64,000 nt of DNA from Saccharicrinis sp963677655 (GCA_963677655.1 OY782088.1), one strand, 5' to 3'; counted from the stretch's first letter, positions 26,609 through 36,176 are shown. Numbers and translations are program-made. Notes: generated from the sequence alone by a model not told the origin.

Positions 26609-29002
26609 TTATTCTTTTATTTTCTTTTCAATTTTTAGTTCTTCTAACTCAATATCTTCATCCTCGTTGTATATATGCAATAGAGGTTCTTTAAAAGATT
26701 TATTGGTTATTAGTTTTTCCAGAGTTAATAAAATCGAAGGTAATAAAATTAAGTTAGAGAAAAGAGCTATTAGTAATGTTACAGCTACTAATACTCCTAA
26801 AGCAACAGTACCACCGAATTCAGAAAAACCAAAAATTCCAAATCCAAAGAAAAGTATAATAGATGTATACATCATACTAACACCTGTTTCTTTTAATGCT
26901 AAAACCACTGCTGCTTTAATACTCCAATTGGTTTCACTTAATTCCTGTCGATATTTAGCTAAATAATGTATTGTATCATCTACAGATATACCAAAGGCAA
27001 TACTAAAAACCAAAATTGTTGAAGGTTTAATAGGTATTGAAAAATATCCCATTAAGGCAGCTGTCATGATTAATGGAACCAAATTCGGAATAAGTGATAC
27101 TAAAACCATACGTTTAGATGAAAACATCCATGCCATAAAAGAAGCAATTAATATAATTGCTAAGAATAGACTTATGAACAGATTTTGTATTAAATATTTA
27201 GTTCCTTTAAAGAATAATATACTTGCTCCAGTAACAGAAGTTATATACCTATCGTTAGGAAAATAATCATTTAAACTAGTAATTACTTTATCATTTAATT
27301 CAGACATTTTCGTAGTTCCAATATCTTTTAATCTAAAACTCAATCTGGTTTTGGCTTTTGTTGAGTCAATAAAGGTATTAATTAATTTTTGTTGATCGCC
27401 TTTAGTATTAGAGACATATGATAGTAAGAAATTTCGTTCCTGATTACTAGGGATTCCATAGTACTTTTTGTTTCCATTGTAAAAACCCTGTCTGGCAAAT
27501 TTTACAACCTCAGATAATGAAATGGCCTTTGAAATATCAGGATTACTTGAAATTTCCTGATGAAATTTATCCATTTTTTTAAGGTTGCTTGCTTTTAAGA
27601 TACCATTAGGTTTTTGTGTATCTATCATTATTTCAAGAGGCATTAAACCATCAAAATTATCTTCAAAATATTTTAAATCAAGATATAGAGGATCATCATG
27701 AGGAATATCATCCAACATAAAACCTGTCGTTTTAATCATTGAAATTCCTATGAAGCCAAATACTAGTATTGCAGCACCCGTTATATATACAGTAGTTCTA
27801 TGGTTTAACGAAATATGTATAAGCTTATCTACAATTTTATTTACAGCTTTATTTTCAAGATGATTTAAATGTCGTTCCTTAGGTTCAGATAAAAAACTAA
27901 AGATTATTGGTATTAATAATAATGATAAAATAAAAACTCCAATAATATTTAAAGCAGCAATAATTCCAAATTCCACAAGTATTTTACTACTTGTAAATAT
28001 AAATGTGGCAAATCCTGATGCTGTTGTTAAATTAGTCAGGAAAGTGGCATTACCTATTTTACAAATTACCCTTTGAAGAGCTTTTATTTTATTACCATGT
28101 TTTCGGTATTCCTGATGGTATTTATTTAATAAAAATACCGAATTCGGAATTCCAATTACAATAATCAAAGGTGGAATCATCCCTGTCAAAACTGTAATTT
28201 TAAATCCAAATAGTGCTTGTGTTCCTAAAGCCCATATAACAGCTATACCAACAACAAGCATTGAAAACATAACTACTTTAAATGATCTGAAAAATAAAAA
28301 CATGATTATAGCAGTAACACCAAGAGCCATAAAAACAAACATATTTAGCTCTTTCTTGATCATTTCTGCAGTAGTAACCCTAATAAAAGGTAAACCAGAA
28401 TAGTGTAATTTATTATTTGATTCTATTGAATAATCATTACCTACTTTGATTATATTATTGATTAACTCTACTCTTTCCGGACTTTGAAGTATTTCTGGCT
28501 TTAATGTTATTGCCATCAAATAAGTATTAGTCTTTTTATTATAGAGGTTACCTTCGTAAAATGGTAAATCATGAAAAACCTTACTAAGTGAATCTAATTC
28601 AAATTGTGAATTAATTTCAGTATTAAAAATTGGAATAATTTTGAATTGTTTTTCTTTCGAATTTTTAACTAAGTTATAGGCTTCTGTTGCTGATAAAACT
28701 GAACTTACCCCATTAATATCGGATATTGATTTTGTAAACTTAGTCCAGATTTTAAAATTATTTAATTTAAAAAAATCTTTATCTGTTACACCAACAACCA
28801 TTAAGTTTCCTTCATTCCCAAACTGTTCTTCGAAAGTTTCATATTCTAAATAAGCGGGGTCATCTTCAGGTAGTAAGGGAGCATATTGATAAGACATTTG
28901 AACGTCGCCTGCCTTATATGCCATAAAAGATGTTATAACTAATAATAAACTTAAAAATAGGATTCTATTTTTTAAAATTGTGCGTGCGATTAAAATCCAC
29001 AT
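26609..29002 (-). CDS. RND/MMPL-superfamily transporter
   Basis: This is a 797-residue membrane protein with the two-fold RND layout: one helix, a large periplasmic domain (about residues 30-210), a six-helix bundle (210-380), and the same again in the second half (periplasmic 430-610, helices 620-770). The helix bundles carry sterol-sensing-domain-like patterns (GMIPPLIIVIGIPNSVFLLN, and ILVFSIAFGISVDDTIHYLAKY with the proton-relay Asp pair). Such MMPL/HpnN-like exporters move lipids or hydrophobic compounds to the periplasm or outer membrane. The neighbouring prenyl synthase suggests an isoprenoid or aromatic lipid cargo; this is inferred from the neighbours alone. Confidence 0.85.
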   Translation of the reverse strand: MWILIARTILKNRILFLSLLLVITSFMAYKAGDVQMSYQYAPLLPEDDPAYLEYETFEEQFGNEGNLMVVGVTDKDFFKLNNFKIWTKFTKSISDINGVSSVLSATEAYNLVKNSKEKQFKIIPIFNTEINSQFELDSLSKVFHDLPFYEGNLYNKKTNTYLMAITLKPEILQSPERVELINNIIKVGNDYSIESNNKLHYSGLPFIRVTTAEMIKKELNMFVFMALGVTAIIMFLFFRSFKVVMFSMLVVGIAVIWALGTQALFGFKITVLTGMIPPLIIVIGIPNSVFLLNKYHQEYRKHGNKIKALQRVICKIGNATFLTNLTTASGFATFIFTSSKILVEFGIIAALNIIGVFILSLLLIPIIFSFLSEPKERHLNHLENKAVNKIVDKLIHISLNHRTTVYITGAAILVFGFIGISMIKTTGFMLDDIPHDDPLYLDLKYFEDNFDGLMPLEIMIDTQKPNGILKASNLKKMDKFHQEISSNPDISKAISLSEVVKFARQGFYNGNKKYYGIPSNQERNFLLSYVSNTKGDQQKLINTFIDSTKAKTRLSFRLKDIGTTKMSELNDKVITSLNDYFPNDRYITSVTGASILFFKGTKYLIQNLFISLFLAIILIASFMAWMFSSKRMVLVSLIPNLVPLIMTAALMGYFSIPIKPSTILVFSIAFGISVDDTIHYLAKYRQELSETNWSIKAAVVLALKETGVSMMYTSIILFFGFGIFGFSEFGGTVALGVLVAVTLLIALFSNLILLPSILLTLEKLITNKSFKEPLLHIYNEDEDIELEELKIEKKIKE

Positions 29003-29097
29003 TACAAAATTGAATTAAATAATGAAAATGAGCTGCGAAGTTATTATAAATTAAAAAACATACTCCACAAATGCTTAATATTAACTTAATTTAAAAA

Positions 29098-30171
29098 CTA
29101 TAGAGTTGTAAATGATTCTATTTCAATTAATTTCTCTTTGTTGTAAAATTCTGTATTAATAATCATACAATCAGAATCAGGTAAAACAGAATTAATTATA
29201 TTTTTTACAGCTTGATTATAAGCCTCATGTTTTACATATACTTTAATTAATTTAAAACCTTTTTTAAAACTACTAGATTTATCTATTTTGATATCTGAAT
29301 TTTCTAAGTTTTGATTATCAATTAATTTAAATGTTTCATTCAGAGCTTTTAAAGTTTGCTTTTCGATATCTTTTGATTTATCAAAATTCAAACATGATCC
29401 AGAAATCCAAATTTCATTATTTTCTAAATTTATGAATTTTGCTTTTTCTGAAAATGGTAAATAATAATCAGAATCAATATCTAATGTATGATACTGATTA
29501 TAATTATTTAAGGCCATAAAATCAATTGTTAATCCCCCTAATTGAATACCTATGTCAGATACTGATGGATAACCATTTTTATAAATAGATTCCTCAGTAA
29601 AAAATGATTTTACTTCATTAATTATTTCAAAATTAGATTTAGAAGAATCATTAAAATCAGAAATCTCGTTTATCGCAGGTATATAGTTCCACTGACGATA
29701 TAAGTTGTCAAAATTCATATCTTCAGCCATTAGTAATTGTTCAGCAAAATCAAAAGCTCTCTGAAATTCTAGTAAGTGATTACTTTCTTTAAAATGAATT
29801 CCACCTGAAATAAGTTCTTTCCCATCTTTATGCTCAATTGTTACATAATAATGATTTAATAATTTTTTATAATTTACTTTTAAAGAACTATCATCATTGC
29901 ATTGGCATATAAATACTACATCTTTATTGAAGGCAGGATCGTTAGAAATAAATGTTAGAGCAGGAATTTGACCTTTAAATAGCTCATTAACTTTATTTTT
30001 TATTACATCACATTCATTTATAAATTTTTCAGTGTTTACAGAATGAATAAAAATTTCAATTTTTATTATTTTCTGTCCTGATAGTTGTTTTTTTATTTCG
30101 TTTAAAGTTGTTATAACTCTTAATTCAAATAAATCACCCTCTTCTAAATTGAAAATTTTAAAATTTCTCAT
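29098..30171 (-). CDS. Chorismatase-like (FkbO/Hyg5/XanB2 family) protein
   Basis: This 357-residue protein shows two RidA-like halves. Family-type blocks are YRQWNYIPAINE near residue 158, the YPSVSDIGIQLGGL segment, an ISGSCLNFDKSKDIEKQT segment matching the usual ISGTA...GD..Q pattern, and a C-terminal KLIEIES carrying the Glu that is catalytic in this family. Chorismatases hydrolyse chorismate to hydroxybenzoates or dihydroxy acids used as starters for pigments, quinones or siderophores. Several family residues differ, so a changed reaction is possible. It is the first gene of a minus-strand set with an MMPL exporter and a prenyl synthase. Activity is inferred. Confidence 0.6.
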   Translation of the reverse strand: MRNFKIFNLEEGDLFELRVITTLNEIKKQLSGQKIIKIEIFIHSVNTEKFINECDVIKNKVNELFKGQIPALTFISNDPAFNKDVVFICQCNDDSSLKVNYKKLLNHYYVTIEHKDGKELISGGIHFKESNHLLEFQRAFDFAEQLLMAEDMNFDNLYRQWNYIPAINEISDFNDSSKSNFEIINEVKSFFTEESIYKNGYPSVSDIGIQLGGLTIDFMALNNYNQYHTLDIDSDYYLPFSEKAKFINLENNEIWISGSCLNFDKSKDIEKQTLKALNETFKLIDNQNLENSDIKIDKSSSFKKGFKLIKVYVKHEAYNQAVKNIINSVLPDSDCMIINTEFYNKEKLIEIESFTTL

Positions 30172-30200
30172 TTATGTACCAAGTATTTGTAAAGTGCTGA

Positions 30201-30208
30201 CAAAGTTA
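30201..30208 (-). promoter_or_regulatory. Putative -7 box of the chorismatase-like gene
   Basis: The minus strand reads TAACTTTG, an exact match to TAnnTTTG, about 30 bases upstream of the ATG at 30171. No good -33 TTG is seen at the expected distance. The rest of the 186-base divergent gap (30172-30357) shows no other clear site. Confidence 0.35.
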
Positions 30209-30357
30209 TGTGAATATTGTTTAATACCATTTTTATACCATTAATAATTTAAAGAGATTGTACTTTTCAACATTTTATAAACAAAAAAGGTAACTAATTA
30301 TCCATATCGCCGTACTATGGGGGAAGGAAAACAATAAAAACTTATTCAGAAAGTGTT

Positions 30358-30870
30358 ATGAGGAAACTATTTTTACTATTATTCTTTTTAGTGCTTATAC
30401 CATTAACTAGTTTTAGTCAAGTTGAAAAATATAAGTCAGTATTTACTTTAAATTTCATACGATATATTGGTTGGGCAGAAGAAGCAAAACAAGGAGACTT
30501 TGTTATTGGAGTTTTAAAAAGTTCAAAAATTGCTGATTGGTTAACATCACAATCTGCAGGTAAAAAATTTGGATATCAAAATGTAGTAATTAAACAATTT
30601 AGTAATGTTGATGAAGTGACCGATTGTCAAGTATTATATGTGTCATCATATATCAATTTTTCACGACATGCTGAAGCTTTAAAAAGTAAATTGGGGAAAA
30701 ATTCATTAATAATTACAGAAACTGAGGGAGCTACAGATTACGGCGCTGTAATTAATTTTGTAGTCAGAGATAATAACCTTAAGTTTGAGGTTGATGAAGC
30801 CAATGCACAATCCTTAGGCTTAAGTATTAGTTCTAAATTAGCAAATATGGCAGCTGCCATAAAAAAGTAA
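30358..30870 (+). CDS. YfiR/DUF4154-family periplasmic protein
   Basis: The 170-residue product has a cleavable signal peptide (residues 1-20, ending TSFSQ) and a YfiR-like domain: KSVFTLNFIRYIGWAEE, the middle segment VLYVSSYIN, and SLIITETEGATDYGAVINFV. In Pseudomonas YfiR is a periplasmic inhibitor of the diguanylate cyclase YfiN. Here it opens a chemosensory gene run, 10 bases before an MCP with a periplasmic domain. It may therefore deliver a periplasmic signal to that receptor. No YfiN-like cyclase is in the window. The ATG at 30358 gives the best signal peptide. Confidence 0.85.
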   Translation: MRKLFLLLFFLVLIPLTSFSQVEKYKSVFTLNFIRYIGWAEEAKQGDFVIGVLKSSKIADWLTSQSAGKKFGYQNVVIKQFSNVDEVTDCQVLYVSSYINFSRHAEALKSKLGKNSLIITETEGATDYGAVINFVVRDNNLKFEVDEANAQSLGLSISSKLANMAAAIKK

Positions 30871-30880
30871 AATTTATAAT

Positions 30881-32575
30881 ATGAAGATTAAATTGAATAT
30901 TGCCCAAAAGCTATTTGCTGGTTTTGGGTTAATTTTAATAGCAATTATCTTTAATGGTATATCTACATTTGTTACTTTACATAATAGTAGGGATTTAAGT
31001 AATGATATAACTGGTGTTTATAGTCCTTCTGCTCAGAAAATTCAGCAGTTTAAGGATATGGTCAATAATTCTAAATCGCTAATTAAAAGTTGGGTTTTTG
31101 TTGACAGACAACCAGGAACCTCAGATAAACAAAGGTTGGAAACATTAATAAAAGATGATTATACACAACTAAAAAACGAATTAGAAGTTGTTAATCAACA
31201 TTGGAGTAAAGAAGATCAGGATATATATAAAAGTATCGTTCATAAAACTGATTCATTATTTGAAAAGCAAAAATACGTTATGTCTAGTCTTAATACATTT
31301 GAGGCCTATGATGATGTAATGGTTATTTTTGAAGTAGAACCAATGGTTCAGGAAGATGGGGAAATAATCAATTTAGGATCAGAAATTATTAATGATTTAG
31401 ATGTATTGGAGCGTAAGTTCGAAGGATTAAATTCTGATTCATTAGCTGAAATGGAAAGTTCCTTTGCCTGGTTTGGAAGCTTTGTAATAATAATGATTAT
31501 TGTACTTGCAGCTGTTGCTGTTTTTAGTGCATATGTTTTATACACAAGTATTGTAAAACCTTTAAATAAAGGATTAACTTTTGCTCAAACCATTGGTCAG
31601 GGAGATTTAACTGCAGAATTAGAGATAGACCAACATGATGAAATAGGTTTATTAGCTGATGCATTAAATAAAATGGCTTCAAACCTAAAAGGCATTGTTG
31701 TTACAATAAAAGATAATGCAAATGATTTAGTTTCAAGTGGACAAAATGTAAAAAGTAGTTCATTGCAATTATCAAAAGGATCTGCAGATCAGGCTGCCTC
31801 TGCCGAAGAAGTTTCAACTTCAATTGAAGAAATGGTAGCTAATATCGATCAGAATACTGAAAATGCTGTTGAAACTGAAAAAATTACTGTTGAAACAGCT
31901 AAAGATGTAAATATTGCTGATAAACTTTCATCGGAAGCTGCTTCTTCAATGAAGAGTGTAGCTGAAAAAATTACCATTATTGGTGATATTGCATTCCAAA
32001 CCAATATTTTGGCTCTTAATGCTGCTGTTGAAGCTGCCAGAGCTGGAGAACACGGACGTGGATTCTCAGTTGTTGCTGCTGAAGTTAGAAAACTTGCTGA
32101 AAGAAGTAAGGTAGCTGCGGATGAAATTCATACACTTGTAAATGGTGGATTAAAGGTTTCTCAGGAAGCTGGAGAGAAATCTAGATTATTAGTTCCTGAT
32201 ATTGAAAAAACTACGCAGTTAATTAAAGAAATATCTGCAGCTAGTATAGAACAAAAAACAGGTGCTGAGCAGATAAACATGGCAATGCAAAATCTAAATC
32301 TAATTACACAAGAAAATGCTTCTTCTTCAGATGAATTAACACAGAGTGCTGAGCAACTTGCTGTGTTAGCAGATAGTTTAAAAGAAGCAGTAAGTTTCTT
32401 TACTATCGGAGATGATGATTTTATTGTTGAAGAAAAAGAAGATAATATAGATACAGGATATTCAGAAGAGGAAGTAGTAATTAAATCAGATACTAAAGAA
32501 TCTAAAGTGGATGTATCATCTAAAGGTGATATCATTAATTTAGATAAGGATTTTGATAACTACGAAAAATTTTAA
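30881..32575 (+). CDS. Methyl-accepting chemotaxis protein
   Basis: This is a 564-residue transmembrane receptor. TM1 is at about residues 8-33, a four-helix-type periplasmic domain at 34-195, TM2 at about 198-224, HAMP at 226-276, and the signalling coiled coil from 280 to about 495. The hairpin tip reads FQTNILALNAAVEAARAGEHGRGFS, the strongly conserved CheA/CheW contact. A long acidic tail (500-559) ends in NYEKF, which resembles the NWETF pentapeptide that tethers CheR and CheB. It is the only receptor in the locus and feeds CheA through CheW. Confidence 0.95.
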   Translation: MKIKLNIAQKLFAGFGLILIAIIFNGISTFVTLHNSRDLSNDITGVYSPSAQKIQQFKDMVNNSKSLIKSWVFVDRQPGTSDKQRLETLIKDDYTQLKNELEVVNQHWSKEDQDIYKSIVHKTDSLFEKQKYVMSSLNTFEAYDDVMVIFEVEPMVQEDGEIINLGSEIINDLDVLERKFEGLNSDSLAEMESSFAWFGSFVIIMIIVLAAVAVFSAYVLYTSIVKPLNKGLTFAQTIGQGDLTAELEIDQHDEIGLLADALNKMASNLKGIVVTIKDNANDLVSSGQNVKSSSLQLSKGSADQAASAEEVSTSIEEMVANIDQNTENAVETEKITVETAKDVNIADKLSSEAASSMKSVAEKITIIGDIAFQTNILALNAAVEAARAGEHGRGFSVVAAEVRKLAERSKVAADEIHTLVNGGLKVSQEAGEKSRLLVPDIEKTTQLIKEISAASIEQKTGAEQINMAMQNLNLITQENASSSDELTQSAEQLAVLADSLKEAVSFFTIGDDDFIVEEKEDNIDTGYSEEEVVIKSDTKESKVDVSSKGDIINLDKDFDNYEKF

Positions 32576-32595
32576 TTTTATAATAAATAATTATT

Positions 32596-32907
32596 ATGGA
32601 TACAGCATTCTCTGTTGATGTTAAACATGAAAAAGATCAGAGTAATATGATAATATCTGGTGAACTTATTATCAATCACATAAGTAAAATCAGAGAAAGT
32701 ATTTTAGAGGCTGTTGATTTTTCAAATAATTTAGATTTACATATCACAAATCCGTCATCATTAGATGTTACTTTTATTCAGTTAATGAGTTCTTTGAAGA
32801 AATCAATTGAAAACAAAGGTAAAAAATGCACTATTGAAGGAATCTTTGGGGAAGATATTGATGGATTAATATCAAATGCAGGATTTAACGATCTATTTAA
32901 ACTATAG
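32596..32907 (+). CDS. Stand-alone STAS-domain protein
   Basis: This 103-residue protein is a single STAS domain of the anti-sigma-antagonist type. The motif NPSSLDVTFIQLMSSLKKS places Thr59 after Asp57-Val58, where SpoIIAA-like proteins carry the phosphorylated Ser. STAS proteins act as phosphorylation-controlled binding partners, and a PP2C phosphatase and a SiaB-like kinase are encoded further along. A link to them is inferred. It lies between the receptor and CheY genes with gaps of about 20 bases on either side. Confidence 0.8.
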   Translation: MDTAFSVDVKHEKDQSNMIISGELIINHISKIRESILEAVDFSNNLDLHITNPSSLDVTFIQLMSSLKKSIENKGKKCTIEGIFGEDIDGLISNAGFNDLFKL

Positions 32908-32926
32908 AAATTAATTTAAACTAATT

Positions 32927-33292
32927 ATGGCTAAGACAGTACTTATTGTTGATGACTCAGAAAGTATAAGAGAAGTTGTTAACTTTACTCTTCAGAACGA
33001 AGGATATGATGTATTAGTTGGTGTTGATGGTGAAGATGCATTACAATATTTAGATGGAAGAACTATTGATATCATTATTACAGATTTACATATGCCAAAT
33101 CTTGACGGTTTAGGCTTGATTCGTAAAGTAAGAGAAATTGATGCGTATAAGCATATTCCAATTTTGTTTTTAACAACCGAATCTCAGGCTGCTAAAAAAA
33201 TGGAAGCAAAACAGGCTGGAGCAACAGGTTGGATTATAAAACCATTTGTTCCTGCTAAATTACTTAGTGCGATTTCAAGAGTATTACGATGA
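32927..33292 (+). CDS. cheY: CheY-like single-domain response regulator
   Basis: This 121-residue receiver domain is complete. The acidic pair lies in IVDDSE (residues 7-12), the phospho-acceptor is Asp53 (IITDLHMP), a Thr at 83-84 lies in FLTTE, and Lys105 sits in IKPF. It should accept phosphate from CheA. No output domain is fused. In a cell without flagellar genes nearby, its partner is unknown. Its stop codon overlaps the ATG of the Hpt gene, so the two are translationally coupled. Confidence 0.92.
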   Translation: MAKTVLIVDDSESIREVVNFTLQNEGYDVLVGVDGEDALQYLDGRTIDIIITDLHMPNLDGLGLIRKVREIDAYKHIPILFLTTESQAAKKMEAKQAGATGWIIKPFVPAKLLSAISRVLR

Positions 33293-33669
33293 TTGAGAAA
33301 ATAAGGGAGACTTTTATTAAAGATTCGATCAAGGATTTGGAAGTTATTGAAAACCTTGTACGCGAAAAAAAAGGTGAATTAGAAGATTGTATTATTGAAA
33401 AAGTATTTGCAATTACTCATAATATTAAAGGCACTGCTCCTATGTTAGGAATAGAAAGTGTTGATCATATTGTTAAACCAATTGAATTGGTATATAGTGG
33501 TTTAAGAGATGGTAGTATTACTTCTTCAAGTGAAATAGTTTCAAATACTCAAAAACTAATTCCTGTAATAAAGTCTGGACTCTTACAAACTCAACATCAA
33601 CAATTAGATATAAATGACGTAAATGAATCTTTACGTTTTTTTGATTCTTTAATTACAAAAAATGCATAG
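33289..33669 (+). CDS. Hpt-domain phosphotransfer protein
   Basis: This is a 126-residue all-helical protein with one histidine phosphotransfer site at His44 in THNIKGTAPMLG (the HxxKG pattern). It overlaps cheY by four bases and precedes cheA by two bases. It could shuttle or drain phosphate between receivers, or form a second P1-like input to CheA. It carries no kinase domain. The role is inferred from the motif and position. Confidence 0.85.
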   Translation: MIEKIRETFIKDSIKDLEVIENLVREKKGELEDCIIEKVFAITHNIKGTAPMLGIESVDHIVKPIELVYSGLRDGSITSSSEIVSNTQKLIPVIKSGLLQTQHQQLDINDVNESLRFFDSLITKNA

Positions 33670-33671
33670 GC

Positions 33672-35705
33672 ATGATTGATAAGTTTAGAGCAAAATTTGT
33701 TGAAGAATCACTGGATAATGTTCATGATCTTGAAGAAGCATTATTGTTACTTGAGAATGATAAAGGTGATAAAGAAATAATTGAGAGAATTTTTAGAGCC
33801 ATGCACTCTCTTAAAGGAGGTGGTGCAATGTTTGGTTTTAATGATTTAAGTGAATTTACCCATCATTTAGAAACAGTATTTGATTGGGTAAGAAATGGAA
33901 AATTATCAGTAACTGATGATTTAATTTCATTAACATTTAATGCTATAGATCAGATTAAGCATTTTCTTGATGTTGGTGATCTAACAGACTCAGAAGAAAA
34001 AAAGGAACTTGCAAAGTTAACCAATAGAGTTCAACAATTTGTAAATACAACAGGTGATAAACCTGCTGAGGAATTAAATGTAGAGCAAGAGTCAGAAGAA
34101 GTTGAAGATGACTCAAAAACATTTTTTATTAGAATAAAACCTCATAGTAACATTTTGCAAAATGGTACTAATCCATTGTTTTTACTTGATGACTTACATG
34201 CGTTAGGTGATGCTATTGTGATTTCGTACGATGATAAAGTTCCTGAAATAGAGGATTTAAATCCGGAAGATTGTTTTGTTACCTGGGATGTTCTGTTAAA
34301 TACAACTGAACCTGAAAATGAAATTCAAGATGTATTCATCTTCGTTGAAGATGAGTGTGATTTAGAAGTTGCTGAAATTTCAAAAGGAAATATTTTAAAA
34401 AGGTCGGAGTTAGAGGAAATCATTGGTAAGGTAAAAGCCGGTGAAGAGCAATTATCTATTGATTTACTAAAAACTGTTAACTGGACAACTGAAAAAACGG
34501 TTAAAGAAGATCAAGAGGATAAAAAGAAAGTTCAATTAAAGGAACATAAAATATCAAGCATACGTGTATCTTCCACAAAAATTGATGAATTAGTAAATTT
34601 AGTTAGTGAATTAGTAACAATTCAAGCTCAGCTAAATCTTCATGCTGAAAACAGTGGTGATGCACATTTGATGGGGCTTTCTGAAAATATTCAAAAACTA
34701 ACCCGCCAGCTTAGAGATAACGCATTTGAAATTAGCTTAATTCCTATTCAAAATGATTTAATGAGATTTCAACGTTTAGTTCGTGATTTATCAAAAGAAT
34801 TAAACAAAGAAATTGATTTCATTATAGAAGGTGGGGATATTGAACTGGATAAAAATATAATTGAGCATCTTACCGATCCTTTACTACATATGATTAGAAA
34901 CTGTGTAGATCATGGTATAGAGATGCCCGATGAACGTATTAAAAAAGGTAAGTCTCCTAAAGGAACTATCATTTTTAAAGCATATTATGAAGGTGCAAGT
35001 GTTATCATTAAGGTAATAGATGATGGAAAAGGAATCAATCCTGATTATATTTTAAATAAGGCTATTTCAAAGGGACTTGTAGATGAAGGAATAGAACTTT
35101 CTAAAAAGGAAATTTTTGATTTAGTTTTCATGAGTGGTTTTTCTACCAAAGATGTAGTTTCAGATCTTTCTGGTAGAGGTGTGGGTATGGATGTTGTGAA
35201 ACGTAAAATAGGTGAAATTAGAGGTGAAGTATCTATTAATTCAGAACCTGAAGTAGGTACAACAGTTACTCTTGAATTACCACTTACATTATCAATTATA
35301 GATGGTTTATTAGTAACTGTTGCAGATACACAATATGTAATTCCGATATCATTGATTGAAAAAATATTCCCTCTTGAAATAGAGGATCAAAAAGATATTT
35401 TTAATAATGTTATTACTCTTAATGGTGATCAATTTCCTATTATTGATTTAAGAAAGATATTTAATGAACCAGTAAGAGAAGGTAAAAAACACATTATACA
35501 AGTCAAATTCGAAAACAAAAAGATTGGTTTAGTAGTAGATGAAGTAATTGGTGAATTTCAAACAGTAGTGAAACCTTTTGGAAGATTATTAAAAGATCAG
35601 GAAGTAATTTCCGGGGCTTCAATTATGGGAGATGGTACTATTTCAATGGTAGTTGATACAAATAGGTTGATACATTATCATTGGGTTCAAAAACTACATA
35701 AATAA
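33672..35705 (+). CDS. cheA: Chemotaxis histidine kinase CheA
   Basis: The 677 residues give the full CheA layout. The P1 Hpt domain has His45 (AMHSLKGGGAMFG); an acidic linker and a P2-like domain span about 130-260; P3 dimerisation is near 290-350 (VNLVSELVTIQAQL). The P4 ATPase has an N box (MIRNCVDHGIE), a G1 box (VIDDGKGI) and a G2 box (GRGVGMDVV). The P5 CheW-like domain runs to the end. All catalytic motifs look intact. It autophosphorylates under receptor control and phosphorylates CheY and CheB. No receiver is fused to it, unlike many CheA of alternative pathways. Confidence 0.97.
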   Translation: MIDKFRAKFVEESLDNVHDLEEALLLLENDKGDKEIIERIFRAMHSLKGGGAMFGFNDLSEFTHHLETVFDWVRNGKLSVTDDLISLTFNAIDQIKHFLDVGDLTDSEEKKELAKLTNRVQQFVNTTGDKPAEELNVEQESEEVEDDSKTFFIRIKPHSNILQNGTNPLFLLDDLHALGDAIVISYDDKVPEIEDLNPEDCFVTWDVLLNTTEPENEIQDVFIFVEDECDLEVAEISKGNILKRSELEEIIGKVKAGEEQLSIDLLKTVNWTTEKTVKEDQEDKKKVQLKEHKISSIRVSSTKIDELVNLVSELVTIQAQLNLHAENSGDAHLMGLSENIQKLTRQLRDNAFEISLIPIQNDLMRFQRLVRDLSKELNKEIDFIIEGGDIELDKNIIEHLTDPLLHMIRNCVDHGIEMPDERIKKGKSPKGTIIFKAYYEGASVIIKVIDDGKGINPDYILNKAISKGLVDEGIELSKKEIFDLVFMSGFSTKDVVSDLSGRGVGMDVVKRKIGEIRGEVSINSEPEVGTTVTLELPLTLSIIDGLLVTVADTQYVIPISLIEKIFPLEIEDQKDIFNNVITLNGDQFPIIDLRKIFNEPVREGKKHIIQVKFENKKIGLVVDEVIGEFQTVVKPFGRLLKDQEVISGASIMGDGTISMVVDTNRLIHYHWVQKLHK

Positions 35706-35711
35706 TTAGTT

Positions 35712-36176
35712 ATGGAGAGCGATTTTAAAACATTAATTTCATTTAATCTGGGAAATCAAATTTTTGCTTTCGATAGCCTAAAGGTTAGAAATATTCTACC
35801 ATATGAAGAAGGTAATGTAACAAAGGTTCCTAATACAAAAGATTTTATTCTTGGTGTTATTAATCTACATGGTAATATTGTTCCTGTAACAGATTTGAGA
35901 GTTATAATGCAAATTGAGAATTACGAAAATACCAGGGATACCTCAATAATTGTAGTATCTCCTGAAGATAAGCTTGAATCTCAATTCGGTATTGTAGTCG
36001 ATTTTGTTAAAGAAGTTTTTGAAGTAAGTAATGATAAAATTATGCCTGCGGCATTTCAAAATGGTATGGGATTAATTGAATCGTTTGAAGGGACTGTAAA
36101 GGAAAAAGATGAATTTATTCATATGATTGATTTAATGCACGTTATTAATCAAATTGAAAGTAAAAACGTAAAATAA
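35712..36176 (+). CDS. cheW: CheW coupling protein (copy 1)
   Basis: This 154-residue CheW domain has the typical order: ISFNLGNQIFAFD, then KVPNTKDFILGVINLHGNIVPVTDLR, and a C-terminal segment with VIDFVKEVFEV-like residues (VVDFVKEVFEV). It couples receptor and kinase in the cytoplasmic array. The neighbouring second CheW differs widely in sequence, so the two are old paralogues. Its stop codon overlaps the next ATG by one base. Confidence 0.93.
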   Translation: MESDFKTLISFNLGNQIFAFDSLKVRNILPYEEGNVTKVPNTKDFILGVINLHGNIVPVTDLRVIMQIENYENTRDTSIIVVSPEDKLESQFGIVVDFVKEVFEVSNDKIMPAAFQNGMGLIESFEGTVKEKDEFIHMIDLMHVINQIESKNVK

